NCBI RefSeq assembly: GCF_028389875.1
Contig: NC_084668.1
Location: 19,363,993 to 19,427,992 of the forward strand
Direction: 5' to 3'
Origin: Rhea pennata
Taxonomy: Eukaryota; Chordata; Aves; Rheiformes; Rheidae
Length of the DNA: 64,000 nt
Shown here: one piece after another, positions 1 through 11,553 of the stretch
How the letters are laid out: every line of letters starts with the position of its first letter
Position numbering within the stretch: position 1 is the first letter of the stretch
Made by a program: the position numbers and the translations under genes
Notes under the pieces: model-generated
Told to the model about the DNA's origin: nothing
The model's database searches: none
Seen by the model: the letters and a program-made list of their open reading frames with translations, nothing else

Positions 1-157
1 GTTAATTGGTTCTAAAGTTGTGGAAAAAGTGACTTGAAAACACTGTAAGCAGTAATTGTAGCTGAACTTGAAAACACTTTATTCATCTTTATGTTTTGTT
101 AATAGCTTGTGGAGTGATGCGTAGCTCCAGTTTATTTGCATCTTATCCTTTCCTTAG

Positions 158-216
158 ATTTCTTCCGGAGAAGAGACAACATGCAACAGGGATTTGTGAA
201 TTTTGTATATGATGAT
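158..216 (+). CDS. GCA: GCA (grancalcin) penultimate coding exon
   Basis: A 59-bp exon between a pyrimidine-rich acceptor (cctttccttag, AG at 156-157) and a consensus donor (gtaagt at 217). It begins in phase 1: the first two bases complete an Asp codon, then 19 codons read FFRRRDNMQQGFVNFVYDD. This is the region just before the C-terminus of grancalcin and its relative sorcin (penta-EF-hand family), where a DxFRxRD...QQG..NF.YDDF motif is characteristic. Grancalcin is a cytosolic Ca2+-binding protein that moves to membranes and granules in leukocytes and dimerises through its last EF hand, which this segment helps form. Earlier exons lie left of the window. Sorcin (SRI) is the main alternative, but the gene lying tail to tail with KCNH7 is GCA. 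Recognition is by family memory, without a database search. Confidence 0.9.
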
Positions 217-989
217 GTAAGTATTAGCTAATACAACTTGCCACATGGATTTGATAAGGATTTTTTTTTTAATCGTGAACTACAGCAGTGTGAGCATTTG
301 AAATCTGAACTTCTATTAAACCTTTACAGTTTCTCGAGAAGAAAATTCAGATAAAGGCATGGCCATCAATCATGATGGTGTGCATTTTACTTATGTATGC
401 TACTGTCTTCAAATACATCATTAAAACATCTGCAAAGCTCCTTTATCTTCATGTTAGTCCCATGGTATAATTCACTTGGGATCTTCATATTGAGAACATA
501 ATTCTTACGGTTGATATTGATTGCTTTCACCTCTTTTGCTACAGGTTCTGCTGAGACTAATACTGCTTTTTAGTGGTATAACTGTTTATTACTATACAAA
601 ATGATTGCTAGATCATCTCAGAAGCTGCCAGTATAACACAGATAGCAGGCTGTAAACTGTTCAGTTGACTATCATTTTGACTTGCTATAACTAACATTAT
701 GAAATCAGATTGAGTGGTGAGCTTTATTGCTAAAAACCCTAAAGCAGAGCAAACCTTAGATATGTCTTCATACAACTTGCGAATTTTTTTGTCTAGTAGA
801 CAAGTTCAAAGTTGTGTTCTGATCTTAATTGTGGTATTTAAACTTACTTTCTTTCTCTACATACATATCTACTTCTGGCAGGATGGAAGTAGGCCATTCC
901 TTTTGAATATGCTTAACGGTTAGTGTACTAGCATATTTCACATGTCCAGCATTGCCAAATACTGAATTGCTTATTATTTCCCCTTCCAG
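217..989 (+). other. GCA: last intron of GCA
   Basis: GT-AG intron of 773 bp. AT-rich, with a short poly-T stretch near 267. Open frames inside it (for example the one starting at 714) have no recognisable homology and are taken as chance. Confidence 0.85.
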
Positions 990-1016
990 TTCTTGCAGTG
1001 CATTATGGCAATCTGA
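990..1016 (+). CDS. GCA: GCA (grancalcin) terminal coding exon with stop
   Basis: Acceptor ttccccttccag ends at 989. The reading frame continues in phase 0 from the exon at 158-216: eight codons, FLQCIMAI, then TGA at 1014-1016. Joined to the preceding exon this gives ...YDDFLQCIMAI-stop, the standard short hydrophobic tail of penta-EF-hand proteins (grancalcin ends in -MAI, sorcin in -MSV), which packs in the dimer interface. The -MAI ending favours GCA over SRI. The exon's coding part is only 27 bp, so ORF-based methods miss it. The intron between the two exons is 773 bp with GT-AG ends. Confidence 0.9.
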   Translation, partial: FLQCIMAI

Positions 1017-1217
1017 GTGCTGAACTCCTGGAGAAAAAAAGGATCACCAACCTGTTAGAGTTTCAGTTTAGAAGAAATAAGCTGAATCTGCTGTGAATGG
1101 AAACTATTGCAGAGATTTGCGTCTTTCTGCCTGATAAGACATCTACTTTGATAGTTTAGGGTTATGTGTTTTTTGTTCTGTTTTTTTTTGTTTTGTTTTA
1201 AATGCACAGTTCTGACT

Positions 1218-1223
1218 AATAAA
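1218..1223 (+). terminator. GCA: candidate GCA poly(A) signal, proximal
   Basis: Exact AATAAA about 200 nt after the GCA stop codon. Downstream sequence is AT-rich rather than clearly GT-rich, which is a weak point. Confidence 0.45.
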
Positions 1224-1358
1224 TACTAATATTTATTATTTAATATACTAATATACTAATATACTAATAATTACATTTTTTAGTATTTTTAGAAGCATGT
1301 GTATCTGTGTAGTTCCAGACAAGTCAATTTCTGTGTTAAGCTTCTGAGCTTATTAAAG

Positions 1359-1364
1359 AATAAA
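1359..1364 (+). terminator. GCA: candidate GCA poly(A) signal, distal
   Basis: Second exact AATAAA about 345 nt after the stop, closely preceded by the variant ATTAAA. A T-rich tract (tttttata) follows about 25 nt later. Confidence 0.45.
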
Positions 1365-4151
1365 GCTTATGGTCAGAAATATAGGCAGTTTTTTATACAT
1401 GGATAGATAACTTACACAAATAGAATATCAGCCTAAAATTTAAATTGATGTAGGTATTTTTCATCAGTGGTAGTATACTGTCTAAGGTGGCATACACTGC
1501 AGAACTATGGGGGTTTGAAAAAACTACATCAATAAATTTCATTTTAAAAGCAAAATATTCTAGGTAAAATTTTCCCATACCCCCAGCTTGTTGCTATAGG
1601 GTTTTTTGTTCCTTTGTTTCTTTTTTTCTGAGGCAAGCTATTTGTCTATGTATGCATCAGATAATACTATTCAAGTAGAGGTGTAGTTACCTTCAGCTGG
1701 CTTTTTTTATGCACCTAATGCTTCTCCCCAAGGAAATCTGGATTTTTATCAGTTTGACTTATCTCAGAGGCTTTCAATGAATCTTCATCTGAATCAGTAA
1801 AATTACTGGCCAAATAGACCTTATGTGGTAAACACACCCCATGCTTTTCTCTAAATTCTCTTAAACAAAGTAATTTGGAGGAACAGAAGTGTCTAGCTTG
1901 ACAATAGATACTTCAACAGCACTCTTAATCAAAATCATTTGTGAAAATGTGTTGGCCTGAATGGCAAACAATTATCAGTTTTAGTACTCAGACTTTGTGA
2001 TTGGAGCTATCCATGAACGTGAGGGACTAGACATGGATGTAACTTCTAATTTTACTGGAAGGATGGAGCTTAATATGATGTACTGAGATCGTTGTATGTT
2101 TAGGAATTTTTGAAAAGACCTTGTAGCTCTTTTTGTGTGTTTGTGTAGTTCAAGCCAATAAGTGGTGTCCTATATAATCTTGTGCTTTTTATGCATACTC
2201 CGATAGTGTTATCAAATGTAATTCAGGTATGATTCTGCTCAATATTTTTGATACTGAGATGTATTCAGCCTTTTTGGATTTCTGTTAGAGGTGTTTGCAT
2301 TGTAGTAACTACAGTTAGTCACAAACGAAATACTCACATCTTGTTGTTCATGACTGAAATGAGTATGATACATTTATTTGTGTATATTTAGGCTTCTTGC
2401 ACACATGTTTTCATGGTGATGTAAAAGTACTGAATAATATGCTTAGTGTGCAAGTGCTTTTATTTGTACAGTAAACAATTTTCCAAATCATCCTGGAGAT
2501 TTTTTTTCTGGAAGCAAAATATTCCAGTAGTGTTGTTAACTGTATTATACAAAAACCTGTTATACAAACAGAATTTGTTGCAGTTCATAGTAGTTAAGTA
2601 TTTTATCTAGATCAAGTTATCTAAACTTTCTTTGTATTTCCAGCTTTACAATATCATAAAGTTTTAGTGTATATATAATGTAAATAATGCATGAAAGAGG
2701 CAAATCCCTTCTATGGGAGACTTTAATTTGGTCCATCTAATTTCCATTCCAAAGAGAATAGCCATATTCTGCATTCATTAATAATCAGTGAACTTCCCAA
2801 GGGGGCATTAGAAAAATAAGTAGCTAGATGAAGAAAAATGTTTTTTCATGAATAATGCAGTTCCATTTACTACTCATACATAGATGTTCAGTGAGGAAAA
2901 TAAGCTTGTCACAGTGATACCATCATGCAATTGTAAGGATCAGGATGTGGTCCTTTAATACCTCAGACTCAGTGTTGTTGTGATTTACATACGTGATCTA
3001 TTCTGTGAATCTTGTTTATTTTCTTCTAGAAGAAAATAGCAGCAGCAAATAGCTTTTCAAACCTAGAAAAAAATTATACTGAAGAGTAGGCAGGTGTATA
3101 GTAGACTCATGAATCACTGATGTAATTAAGTACATATTCTTCCCAGTAAAAAGGAGTTTTAGATTCAGCATAAAAATGTCACAGGTCATTCTGCATGCTC
3201 TTTGTGCACTGACTAGGTAAGTAACTACATATTAATTCTATATCTGGACAGCTCTTGAAAGTGTGCTAATTGCTGCATACTGAGTGTCTCAAATCTGAAT
3301 CAGCCTTACAATTTGCTAGTACTTTCATTAAAATTTGATTTTAAATTTGGAAGTGAGACTGTGTTCCTTGATATTTGTGCATAGCTGTTGTATGCTGGCG
3401 ATCAAACAAACACCTCCACATGTATTTTAATGATGGTTTTCATTAATGGTAATGAGGTAAGAGGTTAGTAAAGAAAGAAATGGGGAACTTCTAGTTTGCC
3501 TTGTGCTGCATGTTCCCTTGCAATTTGGAGGGAAAGAAAAAAGTTCCTCCAGAAAGAGTAAATATATATGACTGCAGCTTCACATAACGTATGTTTGAAT
3601 AGTTTGTGGCACCTTATTCAAAGGTGTGTGTGTGTGTTTGTTGCAATTATCTTCAGTTAGGTTTGCCCCATATTTTCATTATCGTTCTGTGAAGGATTAG
3701 GATGTCAAAAGATATTAAACTTTAATATCTACTGCTTATCTCTGGCTATAAGATATATCTTCTAGCTCTTGTAGATATCCTAAATATTACTAAACTTTTT
3801 ATGACTTGATTTCATGCGAATTAAAAGAATGCTAAAATAATAGAATTATCTTGTTCTAAAAGCCTGCTTGAATGAAAAGCTAGAGTACTGCATAGAGAAA
3901 AATAGATTTTTCTGTATTAGCTTCGTGTGTAGACATCTGATGTCAGGTTAAGTATGTAGGCTTTTTTTTTGCTTTAAATTAACTTGAAAATGTGAATCAT
4001 GCTTTTAGTGTCCACATATTAAGTTAATCTGTAACAGTTTTTCCAAGGAAAATTGTTTATGGTATCTCTTGCCATCAGCCAGAAACAATGAGATCTATTG
4101 AAGTAGTGACTTCCAATCTTTTTGGTTTGCAGATTCTTTTTCTCTCCTTCT

Positions 4152-4173
4152 CCCCCCCCCCCCCCCCCCCCCC
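4152..4173. repeat. poly-C homopolymer (22 nt)
   Basis: Uninterrupted run of 22 C after a T/C-rich lead-in. On the opposite strand this is a G22 tract able to form G-quadruplex-like structure. Its length may be a sequencing or assembly estimate. Confidence 0.9.
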
Positions 4174-4233
4174 GCACCCTCAGCAGCAATTTGGAATAAT
4201 GAGTTTATATTATGCTTCGCAGACCCTTCAAAA

Positions 4234-4380
4234 ATAGGATTATAGGATGATTCAGATTGGAAGGGACCTCAAGAAGTCATGTAGTCAAACTCCTGCTTAA
4301 AACAGTGTCATCTGTGAGGTCAGACCAGGTGATTCGGGGTTTTATCCAGTCTAGTCTTAAAAACCTCCAAAGATTGAGAC
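4234..4380 (-). mobile_element. eroded CR1 LINE 3' end
   Basis: Read on the - strand this matches the avian CR1 3' tail in outline: the block ttggaagggacctc...tagtc, then a spacer and a 'ccagt..agtcttaaaaacctccaa' segment. It is clearly diverged from a young copy (compare 37708-37850). Only the tail is present, as expected for heavily 5'-truncated CR1. Confidence 0.7.
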
Positions 4381-7300
4381 TGTGCATCTGATACATTCTG
4401 AGAAATAATTATTTATTTCTGTAAAATTTAATTTGGCAAGATAATAACAAGAATCCCCATTTATAGTTTGTCCTTCATAGGAAGTGACTGTATGTGTTTC
4501 AGGATACTCTCACATCCCATCTTTATTGCATCAGTTTGCTCTTTTAGGATATCAGGTATTTTTAGGGATATAATTAATTCCATATGGTGCAAGGCAATGC
4601 TCAGTATTTGACTTGGAAAAACAGAAGTTGTTCTTCTGCCTTTACTGTTCCTTTCTGCACCTGCTTGCACACAAATGCAACAGTTGTAGCATTTACTAGG
4701 GGAGACATTTTACAGAAGCCACTTTGATTAAAATAACAAAAATATTGCTATTATTTATCTGAGACTAAATACAGGCGCTAATGAAATTATAATAAATACA
4801 GCTTTCTGATTTCTGTGTTTTTAGCTATGTGAGGTTTCCTTTCTTATTCGATGATTTATTTAAGTATTACAATTTGTTTTATTTGATCTTTCAATCATCA
4901 GTAGAACATAGCAGACTCTTCTCCTTAATTTCCTATATGTTCTTCATTTTCACTATACTTGCAATTCTTTACCTATTACATTTGAGACAACTTGTATGTC
5001 ATGTTTTACACTTGAATGAATGAATGAACTGCTGTGTGTTACTTTTCCATAGAGCTAGCTTGGAATATGTCATGCTTATGTGGTACGTTTGAGGAGTGTA
5101 TACATGTGTTTTGGTGAAAAGTTCTTAGCATGAAAACTATTCAACTTTTCTGTGTTGAATAAAATGCATCTCAGCTATTGAAAAAGCCATTATAATATTG
5201 GTTCCACTAAAATATTGTTGAAACATCTAAAAGCCACTCTCAGGGTCTGCAGAAGTATTGTTGAAAATTACAAACTGCTCTGTTTAAGAGTGAGTGGAGT
5301 ATATAGAAAAAAATCATTCTGTGTGCCAATGCAGAGAGAGCACTTTGTTGAGAGTGTAGGTACCCTCTGTACCCAGTTCCCACTGTGAGGTAAATCTTGG
5401 TAGTTATCACTGTTGCATCCACTGGATTTAATTACTTCTGATTTAAGCCATCTTACAAAGAGTCTAACCTTAAATGTTATTCACAATACTCACGTCTATT
5501 CACAAAATAAGTATATTTAACAGAAGCGTGTAAGAATGTGAAGGCTTTTAATTTGCAGAAGCAGTGTTATGTACAACTTGAATTCAAGAAATCACGCCTT
5601 CCTTGCCATTATTACTGCAGTCTGTCAGTATTCCATTCACGTCGGGGCTAGCTCAGCAGTGCTCAGACTGGAGAGCACAGCTTAGATGTTGTGAAGCAAA
5701 CTCTTGAGGTTTTCCCTTAAGCAGGTAGCCAGAGACTTTATAAAGCAGTGCTTTTGGTTTTTTTCAGAGGTTACTTATAGCGTTGATGAGTTGTGTTCAA
5801 ATTCAGATGAGTGACCTGCACTCACCAAACAGAGGTAATTGCTAGGCGGGTCTGGAGCAGGGAGGGGAAGGACAGCTTTGCCTGGGGATAGGAGTGAGAT
5901 GGGAGACCTAGGAGATGTGCTAGGTGAGCATATGTGGTGGTTCCAAGCAGTACTCTGGAAAAGAGGTCCTCTCTCTCCCATAGGCAAGAGTGGCCCACCT
6001 TTATTGTCACCTAAGTAGCATGATGTGCTGTCTAAAGAAGGAAAAAGGACACCAAAATCAGTGGTTCTCTAACTAGTTTAGATTAGACCTGGGGAGAACA
6101 AAATTGAAGACTACAATGTTAGCTTAATTTGGTGGACTAAATTGCTTCAAACAAAACTACTTCTACTTGATTCTAAAACGTTGAACTTCCCTGCTGAGAT
6201 TTCTCACTCCCACTGGGTATTTTTAACAAGTATCAGTGCTCTCTCAGTTATAAGCCATTACCAACAGCCTTTTTTCCTCAGGCACTGAAAAGGGCCTATC
6301 TTTTCTTGAATCCAAGCAACGAGTGGAGGAGAGAAGACAGAATGAGTGAGAAAACTGAGGAGGAAAAAGCATGCAAATGTTTTCATGCTTCTTGGAAAGC
6401 AGATGTGGGTAGGCCAAGATATGTATTACATATGCATGTTAATGTAAACTTGTGCGTGTGTGTGGACATGCACATGCCAGTGGTACAGGTTACTGCACAG
6501 CTTAAATATTGAAAGGCTCAGAATCTCTGTTCTGTTTGCTTTCAGTTCTGAATTAGGCCCGCAGCTAATGTAACTTCATGCAGAGCTCTGCTGTTTTGTA
6601 CCATCTCACCTCAGGCATTTGCTCTGATTGCCTCAATTGCTTTGACACCTGAGTTGCATTAGCTATTCATAAATTTGCAGGATAGTTCTCCATATCTACA
6701 GGTTAAAATTTACACTTACATTTAAAAGCTGAAGCTAAAAAATAAGTAGCCAAAATGACTGCTTAAGCAGGACCTGAGCCTATTCCCTAAAGGTCTGAGT
6801 CAGAGCCTTTATGGATGTTACAACTGTGTATTGCAATGTATGCGTATGCAACCCGTATGTTATTCCCAGCTTTATTTTTTATAACACAGAGGCATTTCTA
6901 CCAGTTCAGAAACAGACTGGACTTCAGGGGAATGTTGCCTAGAAAAGCTGAAAATGAGAGAGTTTTTGCTTTTCAGAAAAGTAACACATTTCCAAAACCA
7001 ATGGTTTGTACCTGTGTCTAGAAGAAAAAAAGCTTGAAGCCATGGGTCTTCATGTGCCTCAGTATACTTAAAGGAAGAAAGAAGGTATCTGAGAAGACAG
7101 ATCTTTCTTCTTTGGCAGAGAAAGGACAGTTAGAGTTCTCCTAACTGGAAGTTGTTGTCTTACGTGTTTTGTTTCTCCACTCATTGGCAGATGTTTAGGG
7201 AGCTTTCAATCTCCGTAACTGTGCAAAGCCTCCCTTATTTAGCCTCATTTCAGACTCTTCTGCTTGATAAATACAGATAAACAGAAGCAAACGAACAAAG

Positions 7301-8540
7301 CCTCTGAGAGCCAAGAAAAGCAGTAGGAGAGGGAGCTTTTCCTTCACTTGGAGTAATGAAACAGTTGTTGCTTCTCCCCTGCCCCAAATCTCCTTCTCCA
7401 GCCCACTTATTTTGTTCAGTCTCTCGGCAGAAAATGGTGAAATGAGAAATGATGAAATTAGATAAAATGCATTTTATAAAGCAACATTCATGCATTATAT
7501 ATTTTCATTAATTTTATTTTTAATTTACAACAGATTGTTCTAAATCTAGCATAACACAAATATGTTTTTTAGAATTTTTGCTTTTTCTTTGTAAAAGATG
7601 TTAGTTATTAGACTGAGACTGAGCAGAAGCTGTTAACTCCTACTGTTCAAAAACAAAAACCCAAAATAGCTTCTATTTCCTTGTTAATTAGAACTCCTGC
7701 TTCAATGGAGTAAATGCAGACAGAGATTCTAGCTGGCGCAATGGTGCTATCACCTAAGATCTGATCCCACAAGATCAACTAAACACAGACCTCTGTCATC
7801 ACGGTAGAAGAGCAGTCAGCAAATCATAGGATTTGGATCTTTCAAGAGTCAGCACTAGCATAAGGCTGAAGAAAATTCGGTCTTGTATGGAAGGGTTTGA
7901 ATTCTCTTTTCCCTTACAGACATGTTAATTCATTTCTGTATCATTATATACAAAGCTAAAAAAGCAATGCCTTGCTCAGTGGTTCAGCAGTTCCACTAAC
8001 GTAAATGAGAGGACATTCAGCCACCGTTTGTTTATCTACTGGCTGTGCATGACTGGAAGAGTTATCCATCGTTCTGACCCTCCCACACACACGGAGACAT
8101 CTGTTAATGTGAGGGTCAACTACTATTGCATTGATCTGTAGCATTGGTTTAGAACAGACTTTAATTTGGTTTTAGTTAAAATTTAACTGCTCACCCACTA
8201 ATTGGGTCACATGTCAGCTCTTCTGAAATCAGCTCTCTTCCTAGAGGAATTTTACATAAAAGCTTTGTTTAAGATTAGAAAATCACGTGAACATTTTAAA
8301 ATATTTAAAAACAGTAATAAAAAGGTCAGTTCCTTCTAAAATAAACACAACATTTGAAGCAGAATAATATTTTAATAAAATTAAATCTAATTATTCACAA
8401 AGCATTATGCACATACAGTACATACCGTATTTAAAGCCTACAGACCTTAAATCGTTTTATACTAATGTAGTCAGCTTTGGACACAAGCTAAGCTTACTTG
8501 CTTTGTAATAAGAAAGTTTGCAATGTTCCTGAAAATGATT

Positions 8541-8690
8541 TTACATATATACATATATATATTTAAATATATATATCTCTCTATACTCCTACATGTAGGT
8601 GTAGTTATATGCACACATTTGTGTGTATGTGTGTATATAATATATACACACATGTTCATATATACATACATGCACACATACAAGAACAGA
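8541..8690. repeat. AT/GT-rich cryptic microsatellite block
   Basis: About 150 bp made mostly of TA, GT and TAC/CAT-type alternations (atatatac, gtgtgtatgtgtgt, acacacat). Chance open frames arise in it. Confidence 0.75.
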
Positions 8691-8895
8691 CTATGTGTGT
8701 AGTGTGCCTGTGTCTGCATACTTATGTCTTGGATCTTTGTGGAGGGACTAGTCAGTCATAAGAGATAACTGCAACCAACACTGGTGGTAATTATAAAACA
8801 AAATTTTGTAAAGTTTTTTTTTTTAATTATATGGGTTGTTGGGGATCTGTACTAAACAAAAGGAACACAGTCTTCTGTATTATATAGAAATTAGA

Positions 8896-8901
8896 TTTAT
8901 T
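8896..8901 (-). terminator. KCNH7: first canonical KCNH7 poly(A) signal candidate
   Basis: tttatt on the + strand, i.e. AATAAA on the coding strand, about 820 nt after the KCNH7 stop. It is the first canonical hexamer found scanning down from the stop. A variant ATTAAA lies much closer, at 9654-9659. Real usage is unknown; brain-expressed genes often use more distal sites. Confidence 0.35.
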
Positions 8902-9491
8902 GCATTTGATTATGTTTGTGTGACAGGTGAAAAGTGCCTGCCTGTTCATGACAGCTAACTTCTATGATGAGAATTAAAAGAACAAAAAAGTACTGAAACA
9001 AACTATTCAATTGAAGTCTTTCTGTGGATGTGATATTTCCCAGGATGTGGCCAAGTTTGTCTGTTAAAATATTGCCCTACTTCAACTAGTTCTGAATGAG
9101 GCTAGTTTCTGTGTCTTAATTGTTTTGAACCTAGAAGACTTGGTTACTTATTCTCTCTCTAGATGAAGAATCATTACCATTGACTGTAAAAGGCTCACCA
9201 TAGAAAGATAACTAAATTTTCAAAAAGTGAGCTAGAAGATGATTTCACTTAAGTTTCAGAGTAGCTTGGTTGAGTAGGAGTCTTTTCTATGTGAATTACT
9301 GTTATCAATTGATCTCTTATTTGCTCTGAAGACATACCACAATAAAGTACTATTTCTGTGAAAGCAGTAAATGGTAATCTCCATGCAACATAAGCTGTAA
9401 TTTCAGAACATGCATGTATTTAAAAAAAATAAATAAAAATATAAGGTGCCTTGAGAATGCTGGCAGTTTTTACATTTGAAACATACAGATA

Positions 9492-9541
<50 letters not shown>
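9492..9541. repeat. (GT)14(TA)11 compound microsatellite
   Basis: Perfect GT repeat at 9492-9519 running straight into a perfect TA repeat to 9540/9541. In KCNH7 mRNA sense it reads (UA)n followed by (CA)n, about 180-230 nt after the stop codon. Confidence 0.95.
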
Positions 9542-9546
9542 TTACA
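9539..9546 (-). promoter_or_regulatory. KCNH7: Pumilio-type UGUAAAUA motif in KCNH7 3'UTR
   Basis: The - strand reads TGTAAATA, an exact match to the PUF (Pumilio) response element UGUANAUA, about 180 nt after the KCNH7 stop. It overlaps the start of the UA repeat. It is an 8-mer in AT-rich DNA, so chance is possible. Confidence 0.35.
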
Positions 9547-9724
9547 TCAGATCTGCTTAACTTTACCTTACAAGCTTCAGATTTAGGAAAATATACAGTA
9601 CTTTTGCATATAATGGTTAATTCCTTGTAGCCCCTGAGTCAAGTATAGAGGATTTTAATACAAAAAAGGAAAAACAGCCATTAAAAGCACTTACATTTTT
9701 ATGTGAAGTAATAATATAAAAGTA

Positions 9725-9994
9725 TTATTTCCCAGGAAGACCAGGATCAGAAACATGCCTATGAAGACTCAAGATTCCTACAGTGCTTAGTGAAGATTCT
9801 GGCAAGGAAGGGTGCCTAACTGGATGGAGGTAAGTTGTTTTATAATGCTGTGGGGGACACTCTGCAGACTGGTGACGTTCTTGTTCTAAAAAAGAAGCCA
9901 GGTTGTCCTCCGATGCAGTGTTAAGATGCACTCCACTTGAGAGGGATTCTTTGGATTTAAGTTCTGATTTTTTGAGGTCTAGAAATTGAGGACA
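9725..9994 (-). CDS. KCNH7: KCNH7 terminal coding exon (C-terminus, stop TAA)
   Basis: Residues 674-762 of the visible protein, phase 0, followed by TAA at 9725-9727. The acceptor on the coding strand is ttccag directly before TGTCCTCAA. It begins [18 protein letters not shown] and contains [18 protein letters not shown], a conserved acidic/serine-rich block, then a proline/serine-rich stretch and the distinctive ending [13 protein letters not shown]. It is a cytoplasmic tail without a folded domain that I recognise. Most changes from my recollection of the mammalian protein lie in the middle (an [17 protein letters not shown] segment); both ends are nearly unchanged. Length and ending agree with intact KCNH7. 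Confidence 0.96.
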   Translation of the reverse strand, partial: CPQFLDLKKSELKSKESLSSGVHLNTASEDNLASFLEQERHQSAECPPQHYKTTYLHPVRHPSLPESSLSTVGILSLHRHVSDPGLPGK

Positions 9995-11360
9995 CTGGAA
10001 AGGAGAAGAAACAAAGTGACAATGTTTAGATAAGTCTCTTGTAGGTTCTTGTTTCTGCTGAAAAATAGCACATTCAGATTGTTATTGATAAGCCATGTTT
10101 GAAAATGAAGCAGTATGCTGAAATATTTTTACATGATACTGTACTTGATTTAATGTAGTTGAATGTGATTCTATTGATTCATTTGTAAGAACCTGGGAAT
10201 TTTGTCTCCTCCTCAGATGTTTGTGGATCATCAAAATATGCATATACATCCTTTCTCAGAGTATTCCTGAGATGCAATCCAAGAGTGTAGATTTAAACAT
10301 TCTTGAATCTGCAGCACTTCAAAACATAACTGTGGAATTGCATCAGTCCTAACATTATGACAATTTGGATTCCAGTCTAAGCACTCAGTTCTACTTCACT
10401 TTTAAACCCAGAAATTTTAAGAGAAAGTGTCCAATATGCCTAGTAATGCTTGCAGAGGGTTGCCATATTTCTGTCCTCACAGAGATACATGTATGTGCTT
10501 TGTGCGGGTGTATTAGTGGTGGGCTGATGCTTTTAAGAACTACTGCTGCACATTTGCTGCCCCGATAAACTTTATGCATGCAAACTGATGCCTTCAGGAT
10601 GTATTGGACTTACTGTGCCCGCATGTGTTCTGGCATACGCACGAGGAATCTGACACATCCAAACACTCTGGATTTACTGGTCATATGCTGCATGATTGAT
10701 TTGGGATTTCAAGACATGCAGCAGCCTGTTTGGAAATAACAAGCCATAACTCTGGCCAAACTATTAAACTCCAGAAATCCCAAACAAATTAGGAAAATCA
10801 TCAAATTCTGTCTGAAATAAATTTTGGGGTGGAAAAATTTTATTGGGAAACCTAGGTTATGTAGCAGCTCTATGTGAGCATATTTTCAGTGGTGGTGATG
10901 GTTTTTAGCCCCTCCCACTTGCATATTCATATTGCCATTGTACTGCATCAGCTGGATGTCTGTGGCCTCAGGAAAACATAGTCGTGGTGTTTCTCAGGAC
11001 TTCAAGAGGCTGGCCTATGGCAGATGCACCCCTGCTGAGCTGATGCTAGCAGAGTCTTTGTGGTTTAGACCCATGTCTAGTATTTGTCCCTTCTCCTTCA
11101 TCTCTCTGAAGTCCACAATGATTAAGTAAATGCAACATTTTATAATTTTAAGATAATTGTTTGGATCCCTACAACCTGTAAAGAAAATGTGGTCGCTGGA
11201 ACTATGGTATCAAAGTCTACTGTAGAGATACTAGACCAAAACAGTATTTCATATCTTTTAAACTAGTGATCGAGCACCTAGGTTAGTAAGCATTTCTTCT
11301 ATCAGAAGCTAACAAGATTAAAAAAACTCTTTTGATCAATATGATCATACATGTACATAC
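9995..11360 (-). other. KCNH7: KCNH7 intron between coiled-coil and terminal exons
   Basis: 1,366 bp, GT-AG on the - strand (donor gtatgt, acceptor ttccag). No repeat or gene recognised inside. Confidence 0.9.
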
Positions 11361-11553
11361 CTGAGATGAAGGACTGAAACTTCTGTCTGTTTTAATTGAT
11401 GCTATAGGATGAAGTTTTTGTATCACCCGGATAGCTGGTTGCTGATATTCTACACCTGCAGTTACCATGCTATACGCAGGCGGAATGAGCGTTGACTGCC
11501 TTTGCAAAAGCTGCAGGATGGTTTGAATATCGGCAGACATTTGGGATTCAAGC
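11361..11553 (-). CDS. KCNH7: KCNH7 exon: distal coiled coil and proline/serine segment
   Basis: 193 bp encoding residues 610-673, with the first base completing an Arg codon split with the upstream exon. It starts [19 protein letters not shown], continuing the heptad-like pattern begun in the previous exon. This is the ERG C-terminal coiled coil, implicated in subunit assembly. [11 protein letters not shown] segment and the [12 protein letters not shown] motif follow, the latter a Ser-rich, likely phosphorylatable stretch. Donor CAG|gtatgt; acceptor ccctag|GCTTGAA. The phase-0 end joins the terminal exon cleanly. Confidence 0.95.

Larger units (their letters stand above)
1017..1364 (+). other. 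GCA: GCA 3' untranslated region (extent inferred)
   Basis: Sequence after the GCA stop. Canonical AATAAA hexamers occur at 1218-1223 and 1359-1364. A run of the 8-bp unit ATACTAAT (about three copies, 1241-1266) lies between them. Which signal is used cannot be told from sequence alone, so the 3' border is provisional. Confidence 0.55.
1365..8895. other. intergenic region between convergent GCA and KCNH7
   Basis: About 7.5 kb between the putative 3' ends of GCA (+) and KCNH7 (-). It holds an eroded CR1 tail near 4234-4380, a pure poly-C tract at 4152-4173 and an AT/GT-rich block at 8541-8690. Open frames here are all under 90 codons, lack recognisable domains and are not flanked by convincing splice sites. 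Part of it could be unrecognised long 3'UTR of either gene. Confidence 0.6.
8896..9724 (-). other. KCNH7: KCNH7 3' untranslated region (extent inferred)
   Basis: Sequence following the KCNH7 stop on the - strand down to the first canonical AATAAA. It includes a PUF-type motif at 9539-9546 and the mixed (TA)n(CA)n repeat beside it. The lower border is a guess. Confidence 0.45.
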
